This document shows, piece by piece, positions 45,726-53,627 of a DNA stretch of 64,000 nucleotides. Position 1 is the first letter of the stretch, and every line of letters begins with the position of its first letter. Both the position numbers and the translations under genes were made by a program. The notes under the pieces were generated by a model. That model was not told the DNA's origin and did not search any database. It was given only the letters and a program-made list of their open reading frames with translations. This DNA comes from Streptomyces sp. PR69 (lineage in GTDB: Bacteria > Actinomycetota > Actinomycetes > Streptomycetales > Streptomycetaceae). Where the stretch lies: the NCBI RefSeq assembly GCF_026420845.1, contig NZ_JAOWCB010000007.1, positions 186,001 through 250,000 of the forward strand, given 5' to 3'.

Positions 45726-47285
45726 ATGTCCCGCAGGCCCCAGAAGCCGAACCGGCGGGCCTCGTCGCCCCGACCGTCCGCGTCGCCGCCGAAGGAATTC
45801 CGGCTGCCGGAAAGCACGACACCCGCACTTCCCGCCGTCGAGGACTTCGCCGGTCTTGACATGCCCGCGGGACTGCTGAAGACCCTCGCCGCGCAGGGCG
45901 TGACCACCCCCTTCCCCATCCAGGCCGCCACGCTGCCCAACTCACTCGCCGGCCGCGATCTGCTGGGGCGGGGACGCACCGGCTCCGGCAAGACCCTGGC
46001 GTTCGGGCTGGCGATGCTGGCCCGCACGGCAGGACTGCGTGCGGAGCCCAAGGCGCCCCTCGCCCTTGTGCTGGTGCCCACCCGTGAACTCGCCCAGCAG
46101 GTGTCGGACGCGCTGACCCCCTACGCGACGGCGGTGAACCTCCGGCTGGCCACCGTGGTCGGCGGGCTGTCCATCGCCAAGCAGGCCGGTGCGCTCCGGC
46201 GCGGCGCGGAGGTCGTCGTGGCGAGCCCCGGCAGGCTCAACGACCTCGTGGAACGCGGGGACTGCGTGCTCGACGACGTACGCATCACCGTGCTGGACGA
46301 AGCCGACCAGATGACCGACATGGGCTTCCTGCCGCAGATCACCAAGCTGATCAGGCAAGTCCGGCCCGACGGACAGCGCATGCTCTTCTCCGCCACCCTG
46401 GACCGCAACATCGACCAGCTGGTGCAGCGGTTCCTGACCGACCCCGTGGTGCACTCCGTGGACCCGACCGCGGGTGCGGTGACCACCATGGAGCACCACG
46501 TGCTCCACATCCAGGACGAGACCGAGAAGAAGGCCGTCACCACACGCATCGCGGCCCGGGACGGCCGGGTCATCTTCTTCCTCGACACCAAGAGGTCCGC
46601 CGACCGGCTCGCCAAGCGGCTCCTGGCCGTCGGCGTTCACGCCGCGGCGCTGCACGGAGGCCGCTCCCAGCCACAGCGGAACCGCACCCTCGAACAGTTC
46701 AAGAACGGCCGGGTCACCGCCCTGGTGGCGACGAACGTCGCGGCCCGGGGCATACACGTCGACGACCTCGACCTCGTCGTCAACGTCGATCCCCCCGCCG
46801 ACCACAAGGACTACCTCCACCGGGGCGGCCGCACGGCCCGCGCCGGCGGCTTCGGCCGTGTGGTCACGCTGGTCCTGCCCGCCCAGAAACGGGACGTCAC
46901 CCGCCTCATGTCGGACGCCGGCGTCCGCCCCCGGACCGCCCGCGTCATGTCGAGCGATGCGGAACTGGCCACCATCACCGGCGCCCGCGAGCCTTCCGGC
47001 GTGGCCGTCACGATCGAGGTCCCCCAGCCGGCGGCGCCGGCGGCAGCCCGCACAGACCGGAAGACCGGCGCCAAGCCCGGCAGGCGGTCCGGCCGACGAC
47101 GCCGAAGCGGCGGCGCGGCCGAAGCGGCGACGGGCGCCGCCGCGGCGGGGAGCCAGGGCTCCGGCAGCCGGGCAGCGGCCGGGGCGACGGCGTCTGGTGA
47201 CGCCTCCGCAACCGGCGGGCGCGATGCCGCACGCCGGGCGGGATTCGGCAGGAGGCGGGGCAAAGGTTCTCCGGCGCGGCACTAG
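45726..47285 (+). CDS. DEAD-box RNA helicase
   Basis: The 519-residue protein has all core motifs: FPIQ (Q motif), GRTGSGKT (I), PTRELAQQ (Ia), SPGRLNDL (Ib), VLDEADQM (II), LFSATLD (III), VIFFLDTK (IV), LVATNVAARGIHVDDLD (V) and HRGGRTARAG (VI). Motifs V (ARGIH) and VI (HRGGRTAR) deviate from the common ARGxD and HRxGRTGR forms. The C-terminal 100 residues are a basic Arg/Gly/Ala-rich tail for RNA contact. It sits 87 bases downstream of csp across a terminator. The start MSRRPQKPN has GGAAGG upstream. Confidence 0.93.
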   Translation: MSRRPQKPNRRASSPRPSASPPKEFRLPESTTPALPAVEDFAGLDMPAGLLKTLAAQGVTTPFPIQAATLPNSLAGRDLLGRGRTGSGKTLAFGLAMLARTAGLRAEPKAPLALVLVPTRELAQQVSDALTPYATAVNLRLATVVGGLSIAKQAGALRRGAEVVVASPGRLNDLVERGDCVLDDVRITVLDEADQMTDMGFLPQITKLIRQVRPDGQRMLFSATLDRNIDQLVQRFLTDPVVHSVDPTAGAVTTMEHHVLHIQDETEKKAVTTRIAARDGRVIFFLDTKRSADRLAKRLLAVGVHAAALHGGRSQPQRNRTLEQFKNGRVTALVATNVAARGIHVDDLDLVVNVDPPADHKDYLHRGGRTARAGGFGRVVTLVLPAQKRDVTRLMSDAGVRPRTARVMSSDAELATITGAREPSGVAVTIEVPQPAAPAAARTDRKTGAKPGRRSGRRRRSGGAAEAATGAAAAGSQGSGSRAAAGATASGDASATGGRDAARRAGFGRRRGKGSPARH

Positions 47286-47402
47286 CAGGCGTGCCGCCGG
47301 CAAGGTTTCTTCGTCCACACTGCGAGCGACGATAGAAACATGGGCGGCTTCCGCCCCTCGCCGTATGGCTTGTCTCAAGCTGCACTACCGAACGGAGCAC
47401 CC

Positions 47403-48629
47403 GTGTCGACCACGCAGACCACGCAGACAACGCAGAGTGCCATCGCTGCCGCCGAGGCGCACAGCGCGCACAACTATCATCCGCTGCCCGTCGTTGTCGC
47501 CACGGCGGACGGCGCGTGGCTGACCGATGTGGAGGGCCGCCGTTTCCTCGACATGCTCGCCGGGTACTCGGCGCTCAACTTCGGCCACGGGAACCGCCGG
47601 CTGATCGACGCGGCCAAGGCGCAGCTGGAGAGGGTCACCCTCACCTCTCGCGCTTTCCACCACGACCGGTTCGGCGACTTCTGCGCGCAGCTGGCCGAGC
47701 TGTGCGACATGGAGATGGTGCTGCCGATGAACACGGGCGCGGAGGCGGTGGAGACCGCCGTGAAGACCGCGCGGAAGTGGGGATACCGGGTCAAGGGCGT
47801 CCCCGACAACATGGCGAAGATCGTGGTCGCGGCGGACAACTTCCACGGCCGCACCACGACGATCATCAGTTTCTCCACGGACCCCGAGGCGCGCGCCGAC
47901 TACGGCCCGTACACGCCGGGCTTTGAGATCGTCCCGTACGGCGACACGGCGGCGATGGAGGCTGCGCTGACCGACAACACCGTGGCCGTGCTGCTGGAGC
48001 CCATCCAGGGCGAGGCGGGGGTGCTGGTGCCGCCGCCCGGCTATCTGCGGCGGGTGCGGGAGCTGACCCGCGAGCGCGATGTGCTGTTCATCGCCGACGA
48101 GATCCAGTCCGGCCTGGGGCGCACCGGCCGCACCTTCGCCTGTGAGCACGAGGGCGTCGTGCCGGACATGTATCTGCTGGGCAAGGCGCTGGGCGGCGGT
48201 GTGGTGCCGGTGTCCGCGGTGGTCTCCTCCGCCGCGGTGCTCGGTGTGCACCGCCCCGGCGAGCACGGCTCGACCTTCGGCGGCAACCCGCTGGCGTGCG
48301 CCGTCGCGCTGGAGGTGATCGCCATGCTCCGCACCGGCGAGTACCAGCAGCGCGCCGCGGAACTGGGCGAGCACCTCCACCACGAGCTGGGCCTCCTGGC
48401 GGGCGGCGGCGCGGTGGAGGCGGTCCGCGGGCGCGGGCTGTGGGCGGGCGTCGACATCGCGCCCTCACACGGCACGGGCCGCGAGATCTCCGAGAAGCTG
48501 CTGGACCGCGGCGTGCTGGTGAAGGACACGCACGGCTCGACGATCCGCATCGCCCCGCCGCTGGTGATCAGCAAGGAGGACCTGGACTGGGGGCTGGACC
48601 AGCTGCGGGGAGTGCTGACGGAGGGCTGA
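47403..48629 (+). CDS. rocD: Ornithine aminotransferase
   Basis: The 408-residue class III aminotransferase transfers the delta-amino group of ornithine to 2-oxoglutarate. It shows HNYHPLPVVVATADGAWL (ornithine aminotransferase-type start), GYSALNFGHGNRRLIDAAKA, MNTGAEAVETAVKTARKWGY, NFHGRTTTIISFS, EPIQGEAGV, IADEIQSGLGRTG and LLGKALGGGVVPVSA with the PLP Lys. The GTG start follows CGGAGC. It is monocistronic between the helicase and a convergent synthase-like gene. Confidence 0.95.
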   Translation: MSTTQTTQTTQSAIAAAEAHSAHNYHPLPVVVATADGAWLTDVEGRRFLDMLAGYSALNFGHGNRRLIDAAKAQLERVTLTSRAFHHDRFGDFCAQLAELCDMEMVLPMNTGAEAVETAVKTARKWGYRVKGVPDNMAKIVVAADNFHGRTTTIISFSTDPEARADYGPYTPGFEIVPYGDTAAMEAALTDNTVAVLLEPIQGEAGVLVPPPGYLRRVRELTRERDVLFIADEIQSGLGRTGRTFACEHEGVVPDMYLLGKALGGGVVPVSAVVSSAAVLGVHRPGEHGSTFGGNPLACAVALEVIAMLRTGEYQQRAAELGEHLHHELGLLAGGGAVEAVRGRGLWAGVDIAPSHGTGREISEKLLDRGVLVKDTHGSTIRIAPPLVISKEDLDWGLDQLRGVLTEG

Positions 48630-48646
48630 CGGGCCGGGGCCTGTTG

Positions 48647-48683
48647 TCCGGGGGCTCCGCCCCCGGACCCCCGGGCCTCAATC
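48647..48683. terminator. Hairpin and REP-like element, copy 2, between rocD and the convergent gene
   Basis: TCCGGGGGC (48647-48655) pairs with GCCCCCGGA (48659-48667) around TCC. The adjacent CCCCCGGGCCTCAA extends the match to the reverse complement of 37585-37625. It can terminate both convergent transcripts. Confidence 0.75.
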
Positions 48684-49898
48684 TCCGGCGGGGCTGGTTC
48701 GGTCCGGGAGGATCACATGCGGCAGGAACCGCGCGTACCCGTCCGTCACCAGCCCCGCCGACTCCCGGATCCCCAGCCCCGCCGCCTCGCCCTCCACCAC
48801 CCACGCCCCGAGCACCACCCGGTTCCCGGAGAAGTCGGGCAGCGGCGCCAGCTCCTGGTAGCAGCAGGCCGGGTCGCGCACGGCGGCGGGAGCGGGAGCG
48901 GGGCCGCCCGGTTCATGGACCGTGACGCCCTCGCCCTCGCGGCCGAGCAGCGGCTTGGCCACATAGCCGGGGCCGAAGGCCAGTTCGCGGGGGCCGTCGA
49001 GGTAGGCGGGCAGCAGGTTGGGGTGGCCCGGGAACAGCTCCCAGAGGATCGCGAGCAGCGCCTTGTTGGACAGGAGCATCTTCCAGGCGGGCTCGATCCA
49101 GCAGGTGGAGCCCGTGCCGCCGCCGTTGTCGAGGGTGTCGAGGACGTGCGGGCCGAAGTCGTCGGCGACCAGCCACTCCCACGGGTACAGCTTGAAGCAG
49201 CTGCGGATGAAGCGGAGCCGGTCGTCGACGAAGCGGCCCGACAGCCGGTCCCAGCCGATCTGTTCGACGGACAGGGCCTCCGTCTCCAGGCCCGCCTGCT
49301 GGGCGGTCTCCCGCAGATAGGCGACGGTCATCAGATCCTCGCCTGTCTCGTCCCCCTCGGTGTGGACGAAGTGCACGGGACCGGGCGGCAGCAGCGCCGA
49401 CTGGCGCTTCCAGGCGGCGACGAGGCGTTCGTGGAGGGAGTTCCACTGGTCGGCGCCGGGGAAGCGTTCCTCCATCCAGAACCACTGCGGGCTGGCGGCC
49501 TCCACCAGGGAGGTCGGGGTGTCGGCGTTGTACTCCAGCATCGTGGCGGGCCCGTCGCCGTCGTACCGCAGGTCGAACCGCCCGTACACCGACGGCAGTT
49601 CGGCGCGCCGCCGCCAGGACTCGGCGACCAGCGCGGCGAGCCGCGGGTCGGTGATGCCCAGCTCGGCGAAGCGGTCGTGCTCCACGATGTGCGCGGCGGC
49701 GGCCAGGCACATGGTGTGCAGTTCCTCGACGACCTCCTCCAGCGCCTCGACTTCGGCGAGGGTGAAGGAGTAGTAGGCGCTCTCGTCCCAGTACGGGCGC
49801 AGCGAACCGTCCGGGTGGCGGGTCAGGGGGTAGACGCATCCCTGCTCCTCGACGGTCTCCTGCCAGCCGGGCCGCGGGGTGATCGTATGGCGTCGCAC
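48678..49898 (-). CDS. Glutathionylspermidine-synthase-like ATP-grasp protein (YgiC/YjfC-type)
   Basis: The 406-residue protein matches the synthetase domain of glutathionylspermidine synthase. It has PYWDESAYYSFTLAEVEALE, YGRFDLRYDGDGPATMLEYN (substrate/metal region), ADTPTSLVEAASPQWFWMEE, IEPAWKMLLSNKALLAILWE, and YVAKPLLGREGEGVTVHEPG (ATP-grasp core). Streptomyces uses mycothiol instead of glutathione, so the substrate is not glutathionylspermidine; YgiC-like proteins lack the amidase domain and have unknown ligands. The GTG start has GAGGGGGA upstream. It follows a small lipoprotein gene by 12 bases. Confidence 0.88.
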   Translation of the reverse strand: MRRHTITPRPGWQETVEEQGCVYPLTRHPDGSLRPYWDESAYYSFTLAEVEALEEVVEELHTMCLAAAAHIVEHDRFAELGITDPRLAALVAESWRRRAELPSVYGRFDLRYDGDGPATMLEYNADTPTSLVEAASPQWFWMEERFPGADQWNSLHERLVAAWKRQSALLPPGPVHFVHTEGDETGEDLMTVAYLRETAQQAGLETEALSVEQIGWDRLSGRFVDDRLRFIRSCFKLYPWEWLVADDFGPHVLDTLDNGGGTGSTCWIEPAWKMLLSNKALLAILWELFPGHPNLLPAYLDGPRELAFGPGYVAKPLLGREGEGVTVHEPGGPAPAPAAVRDPACCYQELAPLPDFSGNRVVLGAWVVEGEAAGLGIRESAGLVTDGYARFLPHVILPDRTSPAGD

Positions 49899-49910
49899 GG
49901 CCGGTCCCCC

Positions 49911-50237
49911 TCAGCCGCCGCCGTTGCGGGAGCAGCCGAAACCGCCGCGGTCGACGGCGGACTTGCTGAAGCTGCCGCCTTCGACCTTGCCGTCCCGGAC
50001 CGATCCGCCGTAGTAGTACGAGCCGCCCCCGGAACCGCTCGATCCGCTGCCGCTCCCACTGCTCCCGCTGCCACTGCTCCTGCTGCTCTCGCACCGGTAG
50101 TCGGGCAGCTTCTCCCGCGTCAGCGGATCGACGCACCGCTTGTCCGGCTCGGAGCCGCAGGAGGTGATCGTCGCCGCGAGCCCCCCCATCCCGCCGAGCA
50201 CCACCGTGCTCGACCTCAGCCGCCGTCGCGCACCCAT
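49911..50237 (-). CDS. Small Gly/Ser-rich lipoprotein, YgiB-like
   Basis: The 108-residue product has a lipobox-like signal (VVLGGMGGLAATITSCGS) and then CVDPLTREKLPDYRCE, a Ser/Gly tract (about residues 55-75) and a tail GGSYYYGG...RGGFGCSRNGGG. The GGFG tail, signal Cys and position directly ahead of a YgiC-like gene recall the E. coli pair ygiB (DUF1190)-ygiC. The start at 50237 was chosen for the signal peptide; the frame is open upstream. Confidence 0.72.
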   Translation of the reverse strand: MGARRRLRSSTVVLGGMGGLAATITSCGSEPDKRCVDPLTREKLPDYRCESSRSSGSGSSGSGSGSSGSGGGSYYYGGSVRDGKVEGGSFSKSAVDRGGFGCSRNGGG

Positions 50238-50373
50238 CGGCGTCCGCCCCCCGTTCTTTCTGCTGTACACAAGCCGCGTACGCATCGCACGCTCAACTTT
50301 TCGGAATGCCATACAGGTTAGGACCCTGTGCCGGGCCGAGAACCTGGCACCCACCGCTCGGGCAGCGACGGCT

Positions 50374-51180
50374 CTAGGAGCCGTCGCTCCTAGAGGGCGG
50401 GCTGTCCGGGGAAGCCGGCGGCGTCGACGGGGACCGCCGGGGTTTGCCGGACGCGGCCATCCCCGCCGCCGTCGGCATAAAGTCCTGGAGGAGGTCGTGC
50501 GTCTCCTTGACCAGGGGGCGCAGGACCCTGAACCGGGAGAGGGAGATGGCGCGCGCGGTGACGGGGGCCAGCCGCTCGACCAGCCGGCGGCTGTTGGCGC
50601 ACCCCTCGGAGCGGTCGTACACCCAGAACAGCACCAGCCCCATCTGCTGGAGCCACAGCAGCTGGGGCAGCGCCTCGGACAGTTCGGCGGCGACCTTCAC
50701 ATCGGCCCCGGCCAGTACCCGGCGGTGCACATCGATCGCCGCCTGCCGCGGCCCTTCCGACTCCGGGGAGAAGGGGCTCAGCGGACTGTCCGGGTCGGCC
50801 GCGTTCTTGAAGAACTGGGCGGCGAACTCGTGGTAGGGCTCGGCGATGTCGAGCCAGGCGAGCAGGACCCCGCGGATGCGGGCCGTGAGGTCCTTCTCGC
50901 GGCCGTCCAGGATGCCGGCGACGGCCGCCTGGTGTTCCTGGGCGATCCGGTCGTAGAACCCCTGGACCAGGTGTTCCTTGGACGAGAAGTAGTAGTACGC
51001 GTTGCCGACGGAGACGCCCGCCTCCTGGGCGATGGCCCGCATCGTCGTCTTGTCGTAACCGCGCTCCTGGAAGAGCCGGAGCGCGGTTTCGAGGATGAGC
51101 GTGCGGGTCTGCTCGCTCTTGGGCGCCTTCGGGGCCTGGGCGGCGGCCTTGGCGGCGGGCGGCTTGTCGTGCGTCGTCAC
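50374..51180 (-). CDS. TetR-family transcriptional regulator
   Basis: The 268-residue protein has an N-terminal TetR HTH (LILETALRLFQERGYDKTTM, RAIAQEAGVSVGNAYYYFSS, KEHLVQGFYDRI) and a large ligand-binding domain with PYHEFAAQFFKNAADPDSPL. It ends in a Ser/Pro-rich tail. The GTG start (VTTHDKPP) precedes an Ala/Lys linker. The two TTGAAC-N2-GTTCAA palindromes about 0.9 kb away, before the membrane-protein gene, are likely TetR-type operators and this is the nearest candidate to bind them. Confidence 0.9.
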   Translation of the reverse strand: MTTHDKPPAAKAAAQAPKAPKSEQTRTLILETALRLFQERGYDKTTMRAIAQEAGVSVGNAYYYFSSKEHLVQGFYDRIAQEHQAAVAGILDGREKDLTARIRGVLLAWLDIAEPYHEFAAQFFKNAADPDSPLSPFSPESEGPRQAAIDVHRRVLAGADVKVAAELSEALPQLLWLQQMGLVLFWVYDRSEGCANSRRLVERLAPVTARAISLSRFRVLRPLVKETHDLLQDFMPTAAGMAASGKPRRSPSTPPASPDSPPSRSDGS

Positions 51181-51191
51181 GGCAACCGAGC

Positions 51192-51632
51192 CTAACCGCG
51201 CGGCGCGGGAGGCTCGCATCGCCCTGCACACGGCGGCGCCGTGATCTCGCGGTACTTGGCGGCCGCGACCACGGCCGCTCGGGCGAAGGGCGCGCCGGCC
51301 GGGGTGGCCAGCCAGTGGGCCCGGGGCCGGTACTCGGCCAGCGCCCACAGACAGACGACCCAGGCGGCGGCGCCCCGGTAGACCTGGCCGGCGTCCCCGA
51401 CCACGGTGATCTCGTCGAGCGTGCCGCGGTGGTCGAGCCGCGGGAAGCGCCGTACGGCCTCCTCCGACGCGGCGGGCACGAGATCGAGCGGGACGAGCTG
51501 CCGCTGCCGCAGCAGCCAGTGCCGCAGATGGACGCAGAGCGGGCACTGTGCGTCGTACAGCACGGTGAGCCTGCGGACCGCGGTCGTGCCCACGGCGGTC
51601 GTGCCCACGGCGGTGTTGCCCACGGCGGTCAT
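51192..51632 (-). CDS. DUF393 thiol-disulfide-oxidoreductase-like protein (DCC family)
   Basis: The 146-residue protein has the DCC-family start LTVLYDAQCPLCVHLRHWLL (C-x-x-C) and GTLDEITVVGDAGQVYRGAA. An N-terminal extension repeats Thr-Ala-Val-Gly, encoded by tandem 15- to 18-bp units around 51585-51632, and probably does not belong to the fold; the real start may be inside it. It lies between the TetR gene and a membrane protein on the same strand, 6 bases from the latter. Confidence 0.85.
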   Translation of the reverse strand: MTAVGNTAVGTTAVGTTAVRRLTVLYDAQCPLCVHLRHWLLRQRQLVPLDLVPAASEEAVRRFPRLDHRGTLDEITVVGDAGQVYRGAAAWVVCLWALAEYRPRAHWLATPAGAPFARAAVVAAAKYREITAPPCAGRCEPPAPRG

Positions 51633-51638
51633 CTGGCT

Positions 51639-52046
51639 TCAGGCCCTCATGGCGGGCGCGGTCCAGCCCTGGGGCGGCACCGGCGGCGTCTGCTCGCGCT
51701 CCATCACCCCGCGGCGGCGGATCTTGTTCAGCACGTACACATTGCCGAGGTGCATCACGCCGAGCACGAGCAGGACGACGCCGATCTTCACCGACAGCGC
51801 CTCGAACAGCCCCCGTGCGTCGCCGACGCCGTCCGCCGACTTCAGATACAGCGCGACGAAGCCCAGGTTGACCAGATAGAAGCCGACCACCAGAAGGTGG
51901 TTGACGGCGTCGGCGAGCTTCTCGTTCCCGTGCAGCACATCCGCGAGGAATATCTTTCCGTTGCGGCTGAGCGTACGGGCCACCCAGATGGTGAGCGCCA
52001 CGCTGATCAGCAGGTAGACGACGTATGCGACGACAGTGAGGTCCAT
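51639..52046 (-). CDS. Integral membrane protein under TetR-type operators
   Basis: The 135-residue protein has three membrane segments (VVAYVVYLLISVALTIWVA; HLLVVGFYLVNLGFVALYL; VKIGVVLLVLGVMHLGNVYV) and a Pro-rich cytoplasmic tail. AAAGGAG is 9 bases before the ATG. It is the first gene after a promoter bracketed by two palindromes, followed by the DUF393 and TetR genes on the same strand, suggesting an autoregulated operon. The family is a conserved actinobacterial membrane protein without known function. Confidence 0.85.
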   Translation of the reverse strand: MDLTVVAYVVYLLISVALTIWVARTLSRNGKIFLADVLHGNEKLADAVNHLLVVGFYLVNLGFVALYLKSADGVGDARGLFEALSVKIGVVLLVLGVMHLGNVYVLNKIRRRGVMEREQTPPVPPQGWTAPAMRA

Positions 52047-52060
52047 TGCCCCACGCTCCT

Positions 52061-52118
52061 TTGAACGTGTTCAAAAGCTGTTGTCATGGACTGTAGACCT
52101 CTTTTTGAACATGTTCAA
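52061..52118 (-). promoter_or_regulatory. Promoter with two TTGAAC-N2-GTTCAA operators
   Basis: Perfect 6+6 palindromes TTGAACGTGTTCAA (52061-52074) and TTGAACATGTTCAA (52105-52118) have centres 44 bases apart. On the minus strand the upstream copy supplies the -35 (TTGAAC), 17 bases from the -10 TACAGT. The second copy lies just downstream of the -10, over the expected start site. Repressor binding at both would cover the whole promoter. Confidence 0.8.
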
Positions 52119-52154
52119 GCCGAGCTGCCCGGGGGAAGGAAGAAGGGCATGAAA

Positions 52155-52193
52155 AAGCGTCACCCGGCGGCTCGGAGCCGCCGGGTGACGCTT
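52155..52193 (-). terminator. 18-bp hairpin with U tract after the minus-strand gene at 52232
   Basis: Bases 52155-52172 pair with 52176-52193 around CGG. On the minus strand the stem is followed by TTTTTC, a canonical intrinsic terminator. Confidence 0.9.
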
Positions 52194-52231
52194 GGGAACA
52201 CCGCCTGCGGGAGCGGCGTGCCTGCCCGGGT

Positions 52232-52771
52232 TCACATGGCGCTGAGCGAGCGCGCGTAGTTGAGCTGGCCCATCACCCAGGGAAACGTCTGCGGGCCCTG
52301 CGCGGGGATCACCGTCGAGTGGTGCTTTCCGCCGCTGGTGACCGTGATCTGGATAAAGCCGGTGGTCTGCTTCTCCTTCATCAGCAGGAACAGCAGCCCC
52401 AGGAAGCAGAAGACGAAGAAGACCACCGCCAGCACGATCGCATGCGTGGGGATCTTCTCCTCCGTGCGGGACATGTCCGTCGCGTTCCACACCGCGCCCT
52501 TGAGGGGCATCGTCCCGGCGGGAGTCACGATCGAGTCGCCCATCACCGTGATGTCCCCGAGGGCGAGCAGCGGCGCGCCCGCGCCGCCTGCGGGGGCGGG
52601 ATAGCCGTCCGCCTGCGGGGGATAGCCGTAGCCGGGCGCGGCGCCGGCCGGGTAGCCATAGCCGTACGGCGTGGTGCCGGGCGGCTCGGTCGGCCCCCAC
52701 TGGTAGTCGCCCTGGCCGCCGCTCTCACTGCCGCTCTGGCCGCCGCCCGCGTACGGATTCGGCTCACTCAT
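52232..52771 (-). CDS. Membrane protein with Gly/Tyr/Pro-rich N-terminus
   Basis: The 179-residue protein starts with about 65 residues of Gly/Tyr/Pro-rich sequence (PYGYGYPAGAAPGYGYPPQ), then a small beta-rich segment (LALGDITVMGDSIVTPAGTM), one membrane segment at about 110-130 (AIVLAVVFFVFCFLGLLFLL) and a C-terminal beta-rich domain (GFIQITVTSGGKHHSTVIPA). The layout is common among Streptomyces proteins with unknown roles. GGGGAAG precedes the ATG. Confidence 0.82.
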   Translation of the reverse strand: MSEPNPYAGGGQSGSESGGQGDYQWGPTEPPGTTPYGYGYPAGAAPGYGYPPQADGYPAPAGGAGAPLLALGDITVMGDSIVTPAGTMPLKGAVWNATDMSRTEEKIPTHAIVLAVVFFVFCFLGLLFLLMKEKQTTGFIQITVTSGGKHHSTVIPAQGPQTFPWVMGQLNYARSLSAM

Positions 52772-52868
52772 GCTTCCCCGTCCCTCTCACCATGGCCAAA
52801 GGCCCGCTTCCGTACGGTTGAGCGTACAGAAGCGGGCCCTGGCGCAAACCCGGAAACCCTTCAGCGGG

Positions 52869-53627
52869 TCAGTAGCGGCGCGTGATCAGCGCGCGCTTGA
52901 CCTCCTGGATCGCCTTGGTGACCTCGATGCCGCGCGGGCAGGCGTCCGTGCAGTTGAAGGTCGTGCGGCAACGCCACACGCCGTCCTTGTCGTTGAGGAT
53001 CTCAAGACGCTGCTCCCCGGCCTCGTCACGCGAGTCGAAGATGAAGCGGTGCGCGTTGACGATCGCCGCCGGGCCGAAGTACTGGCCGTCGTTCCAGAAC
53101 ACCGGGCACGAGGAGGTGCAGGCGGCGCACAGGATGCACTTGGTGGTGTCGTCGAAGCGCTCGCGGTCCTCGGCGGACTGCAGCCGCTCGCGCGTCGGCT
53201 CGTTGCCGGACGTCACCAGGAACGGCATCACGTCGCGGTACGCCTGGAAGAACGGCTCCATGTCCACGACCAGGTCCTTGAGGACCGTCAGCCCCTTGAT
53301 GGGCTCGACCGTGATGGGCTTCTCCGGGTTGATGTCCTTGATCAGCGTCTTGCAGGCGAGCCTGTTCCTGCCGTTGATCCGCATCGCGTCGGAGCCGCAG
53401 ATGCCGTGCGCGCAGGAGCGCCGGAAGGTCAGCGAGCCGTCGTGGTCCCACTTGATCTTGTGGAGCGCGTCAAGCACCCGCTCCTTCGGGTCGATCTCGA
53501 CCTTGAAGTCCTCCCAGACCGCGTGCTCGCCCTCCTCGGGGTTGAAGCGGCGGATCCGGAAGGTGGCCGTGATGTACGGGGAGGCGGCGCTCTCCGCCTC
53601 CACCTTGTCCAGGGTCGGGGTAGCCAT
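52869..53627 (-). CDS. sdhB: Succinate dehydrogenase iron-sulfur subunit
   Basis: The 252-residue subunit carries electrons from FAD to quinone in complex II. Cys ligands are seen for the [2Fe-2S] cluster (RRSCAHGICGSDAMRINGRN and later Cys), the [4Fe-4S] cluster (CILCAACTSSCPVFW) and the [3Fe-4S] cluster (NCTDACPRGIEV). The ATG overlaps the sdhA stop by one base (TGATG). It is the last gene of sdhCDAB. Confidence 0.97.
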   Translation of the reverse strand: MATPTLDKVEAESAASPYITATFRIRRFNPEEGEHAVWEDFKVEIDPKERVLDALHKIKWDHDGSLTFRRSCAHGICGSDAMRINGRNRLACKTLIKDINPEKPITVEPIKGLTVLKDLVVDMEPFFQAYRDVMPFLVTSGNEPTRERLQSAEDRERFDDTTKCILCAACTSSCPVFWNDGQYFGPAAIVNAHRFIFDSRDEAGEQRLEILNDKDGVWRCRTTFNCTDACPRGIEVTKAIQEVKRALITRRY

